From contig NZ_FMAQ01000002.1 of assembly GCF_900094945.1 (NCBI RefSeq), positions 309,231 to 373,230 on the forward strand: DNA of 64,000 bases, given 5' to 3'. The DNA comes from Gilliamella bombicola. GTDB lineage: Bacteria > Pseudomonadota > Gammaproteobacteria > Enterobacterales > Orbaceae. Positions 9,907 to 18,553 of the stretch are shown here, piece by piece. Made by a program: the position numbers and the translations under genes. Under the pieces are notes generated by a model. It was not told where the DNA came from and made no database searches. It saw only the letters and a program-made list of their open reading frames with translations. Each line of letters opens with the position of its first letter. Within the stretch, counting starts at the first letter, position 1.

Positions 9907-11229
9907 CTAACTTCCTTTGTCTATTTGTAATAACCAATCCGATAAGATTAAACGTTGTTTAGCTGAAATGACGATGGTGCTACGGCGCGCTTTTACCATA
10001 GCAATTGCTGTATCTAAACTTGGTACTCTTTTCGTCAACAGTAACCAAGCAATAATGGCTGTAGCACTGCGTGAATAGCCCAAAGCGCAGCAGACCAATA
10101 ATTTTCCTTGCTGGTGATACTGCTCAATGATTTCAGCAACATCTTTGCACTGTTTAATAGTTAATGGAGTCATATCCAATACAGGAATCAGATGATAGTA
10201 ACCTTTAAATTGTGTTATTGGTAATTCAGCACAAAGATCAACAATCGAAATAAAGTGATTTGACTGCAATGCATTATTGGCTGGTATTCGCCCCAAATAA
10301 ACATTATCACAAATTAAATCTACTGACCTATTTTTAAAAGTCCACAACCGTGAATTAATCCACATAATGATAAAATAAGGTAGATATAAAATAGTAGTAG
10401 CCAGATTAAAATGACCATTAACCTGCTTTTGAAAACCTGCCACACCAAATAATAAGTAATTTACTGAAACCAATAAAAACGCGCCTGAAAACCATAATAG
10501 CCACAATGCCCAATAATAAAAGTAAATAGCAATACAAAGCGACAATAAAAACAGTAAAAAATAGATGCTACTCCAAAGATATTGTTTAGGCCGTTGGCAA
10601 TTTTTTATTGGTGATAGAGCATGATCAGGCCATAGCCAAATACAAAAACACCCAACCCAAACGCCTGTTGGAATGTCAAAAAAATGATGCTGCCAAGTAG
10701 TTAATACCGATATTCCAATTAATAAACACCAAATATGCAAAATATAACGCCAGCCACTACGAAAATAGCTAGCATAAAATTTCCACAAAATAACCAATAG
10801 TGTAACATGAAGCGACGGAGCTTGGTTAAAGGGTTTATCAAATCCCATCAAAATATCAAATAATCCCCCATACAATCCATCTAATGCAGGACGTTCAAAA
10901 GAAAATTTGAGCGGAAACAGCAAAAAACAGATAATGCAAATAATCTGAGCGGATAAAAGTCGAAAACAGAGAATTTTAAGAGTTCGATAAGAGTAAGCCA
11001 ATAAAATTGCCAACCCATACATAAGATCTATCGACCAATAAGGTACTATAGTCCAAGGCCATAAAGGAATTGAACGCTCCCATCCAAAAACGATATTCCC
11101 TATATCACTTCGTGTAGCAGTAAACCAATTGGCAAAATTATAGCTAGTAAAAAAGAAAATAGTTAAGCTAACTAACCATACTAACTTATAAATAGTTAGC
11201 TTATCAAATCGTCGTTTTACTCTGTCCAT
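9907..11229 (-). CDS. ynbD: YnbD-like PAP2 membrane phosphatase fused to a dual-specificity phosphatase
   Basis: 440 residues with two catalytic parts. The N-terminal membrane part (about 1-290, 8 or more segments) has the PAP2 pattern: FERP near 115, QAPSLHVT near 140 and HHFFDIPTG near 185, corresponding to the lipid-phosphatase RP, PSGH and H...D motifs. The C-terminal cytosolic part (about 300-440) is a dual-specificity/tyrosine phosphatase with the P-loop VCCALGYSRSATA, i.e. Cys-X5-Arg; the usual histidine before the cysteine is replaced by Cys. The domain pair matches E. coli YnbD. It starts 6 bp after ynbC in the operon. It probably dephosphorylates a phosphatidylglycerophosphate- or inositol-phosphate-like intermediate made by YnbA; that is inference. 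Confidence 0.85.
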   Translation of the reverse strand: MDRVKRRFDKLTIYKLVWLVSLTIFFFTSYNFANWFTATRSDIGNIVFGWERSIPLWPWTIVPYWSIDLMYGLAILLAYSYRTLKILCFRLLSAQIICIICFLLFPLKFSFERPALDGLYGGLFDILMGFDKPFNQAPSLHVTLLVILWKFYASYFRSGWRYILHIWCLLIGISVLTTWQHHFFDIPTGVWVGCFCIWLWPDHALSPIKNCQRPKQYLWSSIYFLLFLLSLCIAIYFYYWALWLLWFSGAFLLVSVNYLLFGVAGFQKQVNGHFNLATTILYLPYFIIMWINSRLWTFKNRSVDLICDNVYLGRIPANNALQSNHFISIVDLCAELPITQFKGYYHLIPVLDMTPLTIKQCKDVAEIIEQYHQQGKLLVCCALGYSRSATAIIAWLLLTKRVPSLDTAIAMVKARRSTIVISAKQRLILSDWLLQIDKGS

Positions 11230-11235
11230 GAATAA

Positions 11236-12987
11236 TTATTTAATTCTTTGCGCTAGTGATACTGTAAAAATGCCCCACTGATCAATACGCATTGTAATTT
11301 TTTTAAAACCAGCAGCTGCAACTAACTGATCCATTTCAAGTTGAGTTCGTCTTCGCATAATCCAAGATTGACCATCACGATGTGATGTTAATGCTCTTGC
11401 TATAAATTCTAATTGTGGATGCCATGGTTGATTGGTATAAATTAAATATCCTCCTTCTGGTATTGACTCAGCAAGACCTGATAGAGAATCGCATAGCAAC
11501 TGGTTATCACTAAACAGTTCATACAAACCAGATACAACAGCCAAAGTGGGGTTAGGTGATAATTGAGTTAGTTGCTCTCGACTAAAAGCATCACCTTTTT
11601 CAAAGCGAGCTATATTAGCTAAACCTTTTTCTGCTATTAATGCTTGGCCTTGTTGTACATTCATATCGCTATAATCTCGTAATAATACCGAATTAGGCTT
11701 ATTTGTGATTTGATTGACTGTTTCTAAAATATATCGACCGTGCCCTGCTGCTATATCCACAATATCAACAGAACGATTATGCTCATAAAGTTTATTAATA
11801 GCCAGTTTTAATAATTCTTCAAGATGTGCTTTACGTTGCCGAATTCCACGCCAACCTATAGATTGTAAATAAATATAATCAAAAAAACGTCCTAGTTTTG
11901 ATGTTCCTGATGGCTCATTGCGATAAACATAATCAAGCGTACTACCCGAATCAAAACCAGTATCAAAACCAAGTTTAATTCCATCAGAGAGTTTACTTGC
12001 ATATTTTAAATTGGCTTTAATAAACTTCCAATATAATGGCTTAATCCAACCCGATGGTGGCATTGTTAAATTATCCGCCTCTTGCCTTGTATAACCAACA
12101 CGATCTGCATTAACTAGTGATGGGGTACTTAGTTCATTGGCAAAACAACCAACAATAAATCGTCTTGCCCGCTCAATAGCAAACTTTCGATCTTTTTCAC
12201 CAAAAGTATCATGATAAAAATCAGGCAATATATGAAACTCTTTTTGTTCGGTACCTAAATTATCATAAAATTGTTTTTGTGGTTTACGCCTTACCACATA
12301 ATCTGAACCCGAGACCAATAACTGTGTTGGAACCCTAATGGCATTGGCATCTTTAACAATACGATCGGACACTGCATATAAATCAAGAAGTAATCGAACC
12401 GATATTGGTCGAGTAATTAATGAGTCTTGAGTAAATGATTCCGCACGCTCCGTATCATGTGTTAACAATTTAGGTTTAACATAGCTATTAACAAAAAAAT
12501 TACCTTTTAAATTATATAATAATTTTAACCCTGGTACGGCGAGTGGAACATATAGCTTAACACTAAATGCTGGTGATCCTAAAATCAATGCGCGAATATT
12601 GGGTACATAATCATGTACCCAAGCTGATGCAATCACTGCACCAACACTTTGGGCAATAATGGCGATATCTTCTTGATTAAGCCCATACTCATGGATGATA
12701 TGCTCAATAAAACAGTTAGCATCTTTAATTAATGTTGCAAAATTAGGGGCATCACCACGCTCGCCTTCCGATTTTCCATTACCTCTGGCATCCCAAGCAA
12801 ATATCTGATAATCGGGTAGTTCTAATTCCTCAGCTAAGTGCGCCATGCGCCCTGAATGTTCATGTCCTCGATGAAAAAGCACAATTGCTTTAGAAAGATC
12901 TGTATTACTATCAACAGCAGGCCAATAGCGATAAAATAGCTGACACCCATCGTGACTAATAAAGGTTTTTTGTTGCTGTTGGCGCAT
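11236..12987 (-). CDS. ynbC: YnbC-like alpha/beta hydrolase fused to a methyltransferase
   Basis: 583 residues with two domains. The N-terminal part (about 1-300) is an alpha/beta hydrolase of the monoacylglycerol-lipase type: LFHRGHEHSGRM oxyanion region, FAWDARGNGKSEG, and the nucleophile serine in IIAQSVGAVIAS, with a late histidine in DFYHDTFGEKD. The C-terminal part (about 370-583) has a class I SAM-methyltransferase motif, VDIVDIAAGHGRYILETV. This fusion is typical of YnbC. The start chosen is the ATG at 12987, with AAGGAGAA upstream; an earlier in-frame ATG at 13086 lies inside ynbA. It follows ynbA by 13 bp. Likely a lysophospholipase plus methylation step on the operon's lipid product, by inference. 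Confidence 0.87.
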   Translation of the reverse strand: MRQQQQKTFISHDGCQLFYRYWPAVDSNTDLSKAIVLFHRGHEHSGRMAHLAEELELPDYQIFAWDARGNGKSEGERGDAPNFATLIKDANCFIEHIIHEYGLNQEDIAIIAQSVGAVIASAWVHDYVPNIRALILGSPAFSVKLYVPLAVPGLKLLYNLKGNFFVNSYVKPKLLTHDTERAESFTQDSLITRPISVRLLLDLYAVSDRIVKDANAIRVPTQLLVSGSDYVVRRKPQKQFYDNLGTEQKEFHILPDFYHDTFGEKDRKFAIERARRFIVGCFANELSTPSLVNADRVGYTRQEADNLTMPPSGWIKPLYWKFIKANLKYASKLSDGIKLGFDTGFDSGSTLDYVYRNEPSGTSKLGRFFDYIYLQSIGWRGIRQRKAHLEELLKLAINKLYEHNRSVDIVDIAAGHGRYILETVNQITNKPNSVLLRDYSDMNVQQGQALIAEKGLANIARFEKGDAFSREQLTQLSPNPTLAVVSGLYELFSDNQLLCDSLSGLAESIPEGGYLIYTNQPWHPQLEFIARALTSHRDGQSWIMRRRTQLEMDQLVAAAGFKKITMRIDQWGIFTVSLAQRIK

Positions 12988-13000
12988 GTTCTTCTCCTTG

Positions 13001-13609
13001 TTATTTGTTTGCTTCTTGCATACCTTTTCGGACTCGGTTAATGACTGTATAAATAAGTAAAAAACTGATAATCCATAGCAGTGCATTGATCCAACTTAAA
13101 GGTAATAGATAAGTTGCAATACCTAAACTTATCATCCCCAAAATAAGCGCACGATCACTTTTCCCCATCGGTCCATCATATCGTCTTGATGCACCAATCA
13201 TCACACCTAAAATACCACTATATTCCGTTAAAAACGACAGCAGAACTACAAAAATAACTAAATAAATATTTACATCAACTAGTTGCGTAAAAATAAGTAA
13301 CAGTGCACAGTCAGAAATCACATCACAAATTTCATTCAAATAAGCACCTAAGTTTGATTTTTGGTTGTATTCTCGGGCCAACATTCCATCAATAGCATTA
13401 AGTGCCATACGAATAAACATCCATAAAGGAATCAAGCCAAAAATCCATTGATATGATGCCAACAGTCCAACGATAAAAGCAATCACAACAGAGCCTAAAC
13501 AAGCAAATAAGGTTACTTGGTTAGCTGTAATATTGGATTTATAAAGACGATCTGTATATGGACGGAGTAATGATTGAAATTTGGGTTTTAATTGATAAAT
13601 TGATAACAT
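13001..13609 (-). CDS. ynbA: CDP-alcohol phosphatidyltransferase (YnbA)
   Basis: A 202-residue inner-membrane enzyme that moves a phosphatidyl group from CDP-diacylglycerol to an alcohol. The family motif DG(x)2AR(x)8G(x)3D(x)3D is visible as NAIDGMLAREYNQKSNLGAY followed by LNEICDVISD, around residues 75-105. Six membrane segments are likely. It is the first gene of the operon ynbA-ynbC-ynbD-small membrane protein-ynbB; E. coli has the order ynbA-B-C-D. The ATG at 13609 has AGGAAC upstream. The acceptor alcohol is unknown, since YnbA-type enzymes are not the PgsA or PssA housekeeping forms. Confidence 0.88.
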   Translation of the reverse strand: MLSIYQLKPKFQSLLRPYTDRLYKSNITANQVTLFACLGSVVIAFIVGLLASYQWIFGLIPLWMFIRMALNAIDGMLAREYNQKSNLGAYLNEICDVISDCALLLIFTQLVDVNIYLVIFVVLLSFLTEYSGILGVMIGASRRYDGPMGKSDRALILGMISLGIATYLLPLSWINALLWIISFLLIYTVINRVRKGMQEANK

Positions 13610-13918
13610 CTACGTTCCTGTCGTCAAACCGACTGCTGTAATTAAATTTGAAAAACAATCTAACTATATCATTTTATAAGAATTAAACAATGCACAGTGA
13701 TTGTGTATTGTTTAAATAAGGAAGCATAAAATATAAATAACTTATGAAAACGGCTAGCTGGTGATCCCAACTGGTATGAAATTTGGTATATATAAGTATT
13801 ATTAAATCACACACTTATGGACCTTTATATCGCATCAGCAAGATCAACACAATGACACAAGGTTTTTAGGTAATATATACTTTTGAGTATATATTACCAG
13901 ATTAAATATGTTAATCGT
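13610..13918. other. Intergenic region between ynbA and queH
   Basis: 309 bases without a credible gene. It should contain the promoter of the ynb operon near 13620-13720. A perfect 12-bp inverted repeat (GGTAATATATAC / GTATATATTACC, 6-base loop) at 13869-13898 lies just downstream of queH and is a probable 3'-end hairpin for that gene. Confidence 0.5.
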
Positions 13919-14641
13919 TTAAAGACTACTTTTGGCTAAACCTTGCTTAGCAATTGTAATCACATTTTTTAAATCAACACCTTGTGCTTTCGCTGCAAAA
14001 ATACAGCCACAATAACATTGTCGATAAACATCGTACTCTTTGCAAAGTTCGATAGAACGTTTATAACCATTATTTTTTTTAAAATCAGAAGGAAGGTAAT
14101 TGACCGAGAAGATTTCTTGGATTTCAAACCCCAATTCATTAATTTTTTGGCTATTTTTTTTAGGACTAAGGGTTAATGCACTAGCAAAATAATCAAAACC
14201 CAGCTCTTGAGCTTTAATTGCAGCTAAATCCAAGCGCATTTTATAACAAAGATGACAACGCTCACCACCTTCGGGCGCATCACGCAAATGTTCGACTTGT
14301 TTAATAAATTCTGCAGGCTGATAAGGAGCTTCTAAAAACTGAACGTTATTACCCGTTTTTTCATTAAAATCAGCAATAAACTTTTGTTGCACTACGCTAC
14401 GATATTCGTACTCAACACGCGGATGAATATTAGAGTTAGCAAAATAGATTGTAATATCGGCATACTGCGCCAAATATTCTAAAACATAAGTACTACATGG
14501 TGCACAACAGCTATGAATCAGTAGCTTAGGTCGAACTTCTCCCGATTGCCAATCAGCAATGACTTCTTTTAGAACAGAATCGTAATTAACTTTATTATGT
14601 GGATTTAATTTATCAAGAATAGTTTTAGCATTAATTAACAT
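13919..14641 (-). CDS. queH: Epoxyqueuosine reductase QueH
   Basis: A 240-residue enzyme of the QueH (former DUF208) family, which reduces epoxyqueuosine to queuosine in tRNA; it replaces QueG in many bacteria. Conserved cysteines are visible in SCCAPCSTY (about residue 45), GERCHLCYKMRLD (about 125) and YRQCYCGCIFA (about 215); these hold a [4Fe-4S] cluster and a second metal. The region YFANSNIHPRVEYE matches the HUP-type nucleotide fold. It is a single-gene unit with a hairpin downstream. Identification is from these cysteine motifs and length. Confidence 0.93.
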   Translation of the reverse strand: MLINAKTILDKLNPHNKVNYDSVLKEVIADWQSGEVRPKLLIHSCCAPCSTYVLEYLAQYADITIYFANSNIHPRVEYEYRSVVQQKFIADFNEKTGNNVQFLEAPYQPAEFIKQVEHLRDAPEGGERCHLCYKMRLDLAAIKAQELGFDYFASALTLSPKKNSQKINELGFEIQEIFSVNYLPSDFKKNNGYKRSIELCKEYDVYRQCYCGCIFAAKAQGVDLKNVITIAKQGLAKSSL

Positions 14642-14865
14642 GAGGACTCATTTATTTGTTATTTTAGTGAATAAAGCCTTTATGGCTGGCTATAATATAA
14701 TGATATACATAACCCTTCAAGATGAGCGTTAAATTTTTATATTTATAGTTAATTATCAAAACTTAATTTAAGAAATTAGTTTATCGTCATAAAGTTGAAA
14801 TGATAAATTTATTAAAAAAAGCACCGCGCAAATCAATGCAAAACTTAGAAAGTACTTAATCAGCG

Positions 14866-14893
14866 CTGTGTTTTTATTTTGATTTAAACACAG
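14866..14893. terminator. Hairpin downstream of the ABC permease operon
   Basis: Inverted repeat CTGTGTTT / AAACACAG (8-bp arms, 12-base loop) ends 5 bp beyond the last permease gene. On the minus strand it is followed only by mixed sequence, so it is a weak terminator candidate. Confidence 0.4.
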
Positions 14894-14898
14894 TAATT

Positions 14899-16092
14899 TT
14901 AATTTTTTTCTTCTCTAATATATGCAGACATTGCCTTTTGAATGCAACGTTTTTCTAACATGAATGCGATACAAAAATAAACAATGGTTAATATCCATAA
15001 ATGCCAATATTGTGCGCTAAATTCAGCAAAACTTGCCCCCATTTGATTTATTTTTACTGAACCTACTATAGCTGGTACGGCTGGAAATATATCGCCGATC
15101 AAGTGGAACAAAGGCGGCATTAATTCTTTTGGCCAAGATAGTCCTGTAACAAAAAATATAACCATACTTGTCGGTATAATTAAACAAAACACATCACTGA
15201 CCGTATGGACAACATGTGATATCACTTTACCTAACAACGCCGTAGAAAAAATAAAAGGAATAATAAATGATAACGAAACTGAAAGATGGCTTAGTCGTGG
15301 TAACTCATACCAATAATTAGCAAATACGGTATAAATAATAAAATAGATTAAATAGAGTATTAAATAGGTCAATAATTTACCCGAAAGCAATAATAATGCT
15401 GAAGATGAAGCGTTATTCTGTTTTTTAATAAAATCTTGTTCAAAATTAGAGTTTTTGCTAAATAGACGACATAAAATACTGCCAATAAGTAATGTTTGAT
15501 ATAAGATCAAAATAAAAGCGGCAGGAATAATATAGGTTGCATAACCAGATTGAGGATTAAATAAGCTAATCAACTGGGAATTAAACGGCGAAACATTATT
15601 AGTCGCTACTGCAGGATCAACACCTTGAGCTATCTTTCGAGAAATTGAAATATTAGCGCCAAAATTACTAGCAACAGTATTAATAGCGGTTGCAACATTA
15701 CTATAAATCAAAATATAGCTAGCATCACCATAATACAAAACGGGGCTCGTTTTCCCCTCTAAAATATGTTGCTGAAAACGATAAGGTACTAGTATTGCAC
15801 CATATATTTTACGTTCTTCAATCTGCTTTTTAGCAGTTTGTAAATCCGCAATATGCAAATCTATTTTAATCGATTTATTGGCATCCATTTGCCTTATTAG
15901 CTCTCGACTATAGTTGGAATTATCTTGGTCAATAACGGCAATGGGCACATCTCGTATCGCTTCATTTAAGTAAGGTTGTGGATAAAAGAAAAAATAGATA
16001 AAAATCCCAACAAACATAACGCTAACTATCGCTTTAGTTTGGAAAATACGTTTTAATTCATCATAGGAAATTAATAGTAAAGATTTAATCAT
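14899..16092 (-). CDS. ABC-2 type permease (YhhJ-like), second of a pair
   Basis: A 397-residue inner-membrane protein of the ABC-2 exporter family. A first membrane segment (about 25-42) is followed by a large periplasmic domain with IRDVPIAVIDQDNSNYSRELI (about 45-65), then five or six membrane segments from about 185 to 385. The motif FVTGLSWPKELMPPLFHLIGD is typical of YhhJ-type permeases. Its start overlaps the end of the upstream permease by 4 bp (ATGA), so the two are coupled and probably form a heterodimer. No ATP-binding protein is encoded in this cluster. The family exports drugs or other hydrophobic molecules with HlyD-type partners. Confidence 0.85.
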   Translation of the reverse strand: MIKSLLLISYDELKRIFQTKAIVSVMFVGIFIYFFFYPQPYLNEAIRDVPIAVIDQDNSNYSRELIRQMDANKSIKIDLHIADLQTAKKQIEERKIYGAILVPYRFQQHILEGKTSPVLYYGDASYILIYSNVATAINTVASNFGANISISRKIAQGVDPAVATNNVSPFNSQLISLFNPQSGYATYIIPAAFILILYQTLLIGSILCRLFSKNSNFEQDFIKKQNNASSSALLLLSGKLLTYLILYLIYFIIYTVFANYWYELPRLSHLSVSLSFIIPFIFSTALLGKVISHVVHTVSDVFCLIIPTSMVIFFVTGLSWPKELMPPLFHLIGDIFPAVPAIVGSVKINQMGASFAEFSAQYWHLWILTIVYFCIAFMLEKRCIQKAMSAYIREEKN

Positions 16093-17252
16093 ATTAACCG
16101 CCTACGGATTTTTCGTAAATGGAGAGTAATAAGCGCGACAACAACGCTCAATTGGATCAATAAATAAACAAATGGTTCTAATGAAGTTATTATACTTGGT
16201 GCTCTTAATGTTTGATCTAAACGAATCTCTATATACCACGTCACTGGTAATAAAGCACCCCAAATATAAGCAAAAGTATTCATTGCAAGACGAGGGAAAA
16301 TAAGCCCTGTAAATCCAAAACATGGAGATGCAACTAAGCTTGCACTACCATAAGCTTGCGCTAGTGTTGAACCTGTTAAACCAAAGAAAACACCATATAA
16401 ACATGAAGTTAAAATAAATCCCATTCCTCCAAGTAGAAGCAATACAAAATGCCCATTTAGTGGTAGATGAAAATAAGTGATTAAAATAATATCGAATAAA
16501 CTGAGGCAAAATAAAAAATAGCAAAAATAAGGAAGAATACGTCCCGATAGAAAAATTAAAATATTATGATTAGCCAATTGAAACGTTTTTTGATAACTTG
16601 TTACATCAAAGCGGTCACGAGTAATACTTGTTACCATTGCCATCATAATAATTATTTGCAAAATAGTGGGAATGATACCGCTAATTAAGGTATATAGGTA
16701 ATTTAAGGTTGGATTATATAGTGGATGTAAACTTGTTGGGACAGTTTGCATTTGGCTTTCCGCCACAGGTGCCGCAATCCCCTTTTCTAACAAACCTTGC
16801 AAGACTATTTGGCTATTTGCCGTTTTCAATGCAGAACTCATAGCTCGGAAAATAATCGTACCAGCAGACATATATTGGTTATTATAAAAAGCCACAACTT
16901 CTGGTTGATGACCAGCTATAAGGTCTTTTTCAAACTCTGGCTGAATAAAAAGTACTGCATAAACATCTCCCTTAATCAAAGCATGTTTAGCAGAAGAAAG
17001 ATCTTGATAACGTTTAGCTACTTGTAACTGCGGTGAAGCAGCAACTTGTTGGATCAATAAACGTGATGATTTAGTTGTATCTTGATCAACAACAGCGATA
17101 GGTACCTGAGTAATAATGCCAGCATGGTACATGTAAAGAAATAAAAAAATAAATAATAAAGGATAGATGAAAACCAGTAAAAACAAAAAGCGTTGTTTTA
17201 TTAATTTACTCAGTTCCCACCTAATCACTTTTAATAGCGAATTAGACATCAA
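16089..17252 (-). CDS. ABC-2 type permease, first of a pair
   Basis: A 387-residue inner-membrane protein paralogous in layout to the next gene. It has one N-terminal membrane segment (about 22-42), a periplasmic region with TQVPIAVVDQDTTKSSRLLI (about 48-67), and five or six C-terminal membrane segments from about 185 on. The motif CFGFTGLIFPRLAMNTFAYIW matches the family's late conserved block. It lies between the membrane fusion protein gene (42 bp upstream) and the second permease (4-bp overlap). The start ATG at 17252 (MMSNSLLK) has GGAAAC upstream. Function in export is inferred from family and context. Confidence 0.85.
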   Translation of the reverse strand: MMSNSLLKVIRWELSKLIKQRFLFLLVFIYPLLFIFLFLYMYHAGIITQVPIAVVDQDTTKSSRLLIQQVAASPQLQVAKRYQDLSSAKHALIKGDVYAVLFIQPEFEKDLIAGHQPEVVAFYNNQYMSAGTIIFRAMSSALKTANSQIVLQGLLEKGIAAPVAESQMQTVPTSLHPLYNPTLNYLYTLISGIIPTILQIIIMMAMVTSITRDRFDVTSYQKTFQLANHNILIFLSGRILPYFCYFLFCLSLFDIILITYFHLPLNGHFVLLLLGGMGFILTSCLYGVFFGLTGSTLAQAYGSASLVASPCFGFTGLIFPRLAMNTFAYIWGALLPVTWYIEIRLDQTLRAPSIITSLEPFVYLLIQLSVVVALITLHLRKIRRRLI

Positions 17253-17294
17253 TGCCGTTTCCTTTTGTGTAAAATCGCCACCTGAGTGATTATT

Positions 17295-18272
17295 TTAATG
17301 AGATTGCCATTTTGTTGTGACACTCATTCCCGGACGAAGACCAGATACTTTATTGATCGGTTTAGCGCGCATTTCAAAAGTTTTCAGATCAAAATCTCCT
17401 GTTGCTTTAGTCGCTTGCCAATTAGCATATTGACCTAATGCATTTAATACAGTGACTTTAACATCAATAATTTGGTTATTTAATGCTGGTACCTTTACTT
17501 GAAACGTATCACCGACTTTAAGATTTCCCAGTAAATCTTCACGAATATTAAAGGTAAACCAAATATCATTTAAATCAATAATAGAATAAAGTGGCGTTCC
17601 TGGACTATACAATTGCCCTGTTTCGGCAACACGAGTCGTAATTTGACCACTAATAGGGGAAACTAAAGTCAATTCATTTACATCCGCTTTTACCTGAGAT
17701 AAAGCGGCTTCAGACTGTTCTACCTGTGCATCAGCTAATTTTTTCTGTTCTATACTACTACCATTTTCGGCTAATTCTAAATTAGCTTTAGCTGCTTCAT
17801 GAGCTTTAATTGCCGCTTGATATTGATTGAAAGATTCATCATAACTCTGTTTTGAAACCGTTCCATTTTTAGCTAAGCGATCAATTCGTTCATAGCTTGT
17901 TTGTGCTAAAACTAAATCAGACTTTGCTTTATCTAACTGCGCCTTTTGTACATCAATAGTTTCTGGCCTAGTACTATAAGTATTATCACGGCTCGCCATT
18001 GCTACTTTTAACTGTGCTTCTGCGGTTGTTAGTTGAGCTAATAATGCTGGACTTGAAAGGGTAAGAAGAGTATCGCCTTGTTTAACATCATCGCCGACAT
18101 CATAATTAAACTGAATTACTCGACCTTGCACTCTGGCGGCGACATCGACACGGTTAGATTCAACCTCACCTTGTAATATAATCGTACTAGGTTGATTAGC
18201 AAGATATATAATGATAACCAAAGCAATAACAGCAATGATCGCTATAATCAAAGAAAGACGTTTTTTATGCAT
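17295..18272 (-). CDS. HlyD-family membrane fusion protein
   Basis: A 325-residue periplasmic adaptor anchored by one N-terminal membrane segment (about 5-24). Order: first half of the lipoyl/barrel-sandwich domain (ILQGEVESNRVDVAARVQGRV, about 33-55), a coiled-coil hairpin (about 80-185, rich in Ala, Gln, Lys), second lipoyl half (LVSPISGQITTRVAETGQ, about 200) and a beta-barrel (about 225-320). It bridges inner-membrane permeases to an outer-membrane TolC-type channel. It is the first gene of a three-gene operon with the two ABC-2 permeases. It is transcribed away from the divergent MATE gene. Confidence 0.9.
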   Translation of the reverse strand: MHKKRLSLIIAIIAVIALVIIIYLANQPSTIILQGEVESNRVDVAARVQGRVIQFNYDVGDDVKQGDTLLTLSSPALLAQLTTAEAQLKVAMASRDNTYSTRPETIDVQKAQLDKAKSDLVLAQTSYERIDRLAKNGTVSKQSYDESFNQYQAAIKAHEAAKANLELAENGSSIEQKKLADAQVEQSEAALSQVKADVNELTLVSPISGQITTRVAETGQLYSPGTPLYSIIDLNDIWFTFNIREDLLGNLKVGDTFQVKVPALNNQIIDVKVTVLNALGQYANWQATKATGDFDLKTFEMRAKPINKVSGLRPGMSVTTKWQSH

Positions 18273-18553
18273 AAATTATATTTATAAATGATTAGAATAG
18301 AACGAGAATAAGATTATTGGCAATAATATAAAGCCAAATATGAAATTACGCAATAAAATATAGCGTTATATGTGTTAGCAATTTAAAAAAAACATTTATT
18401 TTTAGTTAATTTTGAATTATTAATATTTAAAAGACCAACATTAAATTATTTATCAACCAATTCCAAATGTATTTTTTAAGCATAAATTTATTTCTGTTAA
18501 ATAATAGCGTTATAATAAATAGCATATTTTAATGTATAAATTTAGGCCTTAAA
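18273..18553. promoter_or_regulatory. AT-rich divergent promoter region (exporter operon / MATE)
   Basis: 281 bases, almost entirely A and T, between divergent exporter genes. No specific operator or hairpin stands out to me. Confidence 0.3.

Noticed and set aside
13740-13868. Possible tRNA or small gene between ynbA and queH
   Set aside because: No cloverleaf arms or T-loop sequence; minus-strand frames are interrupted after about 15 codons.
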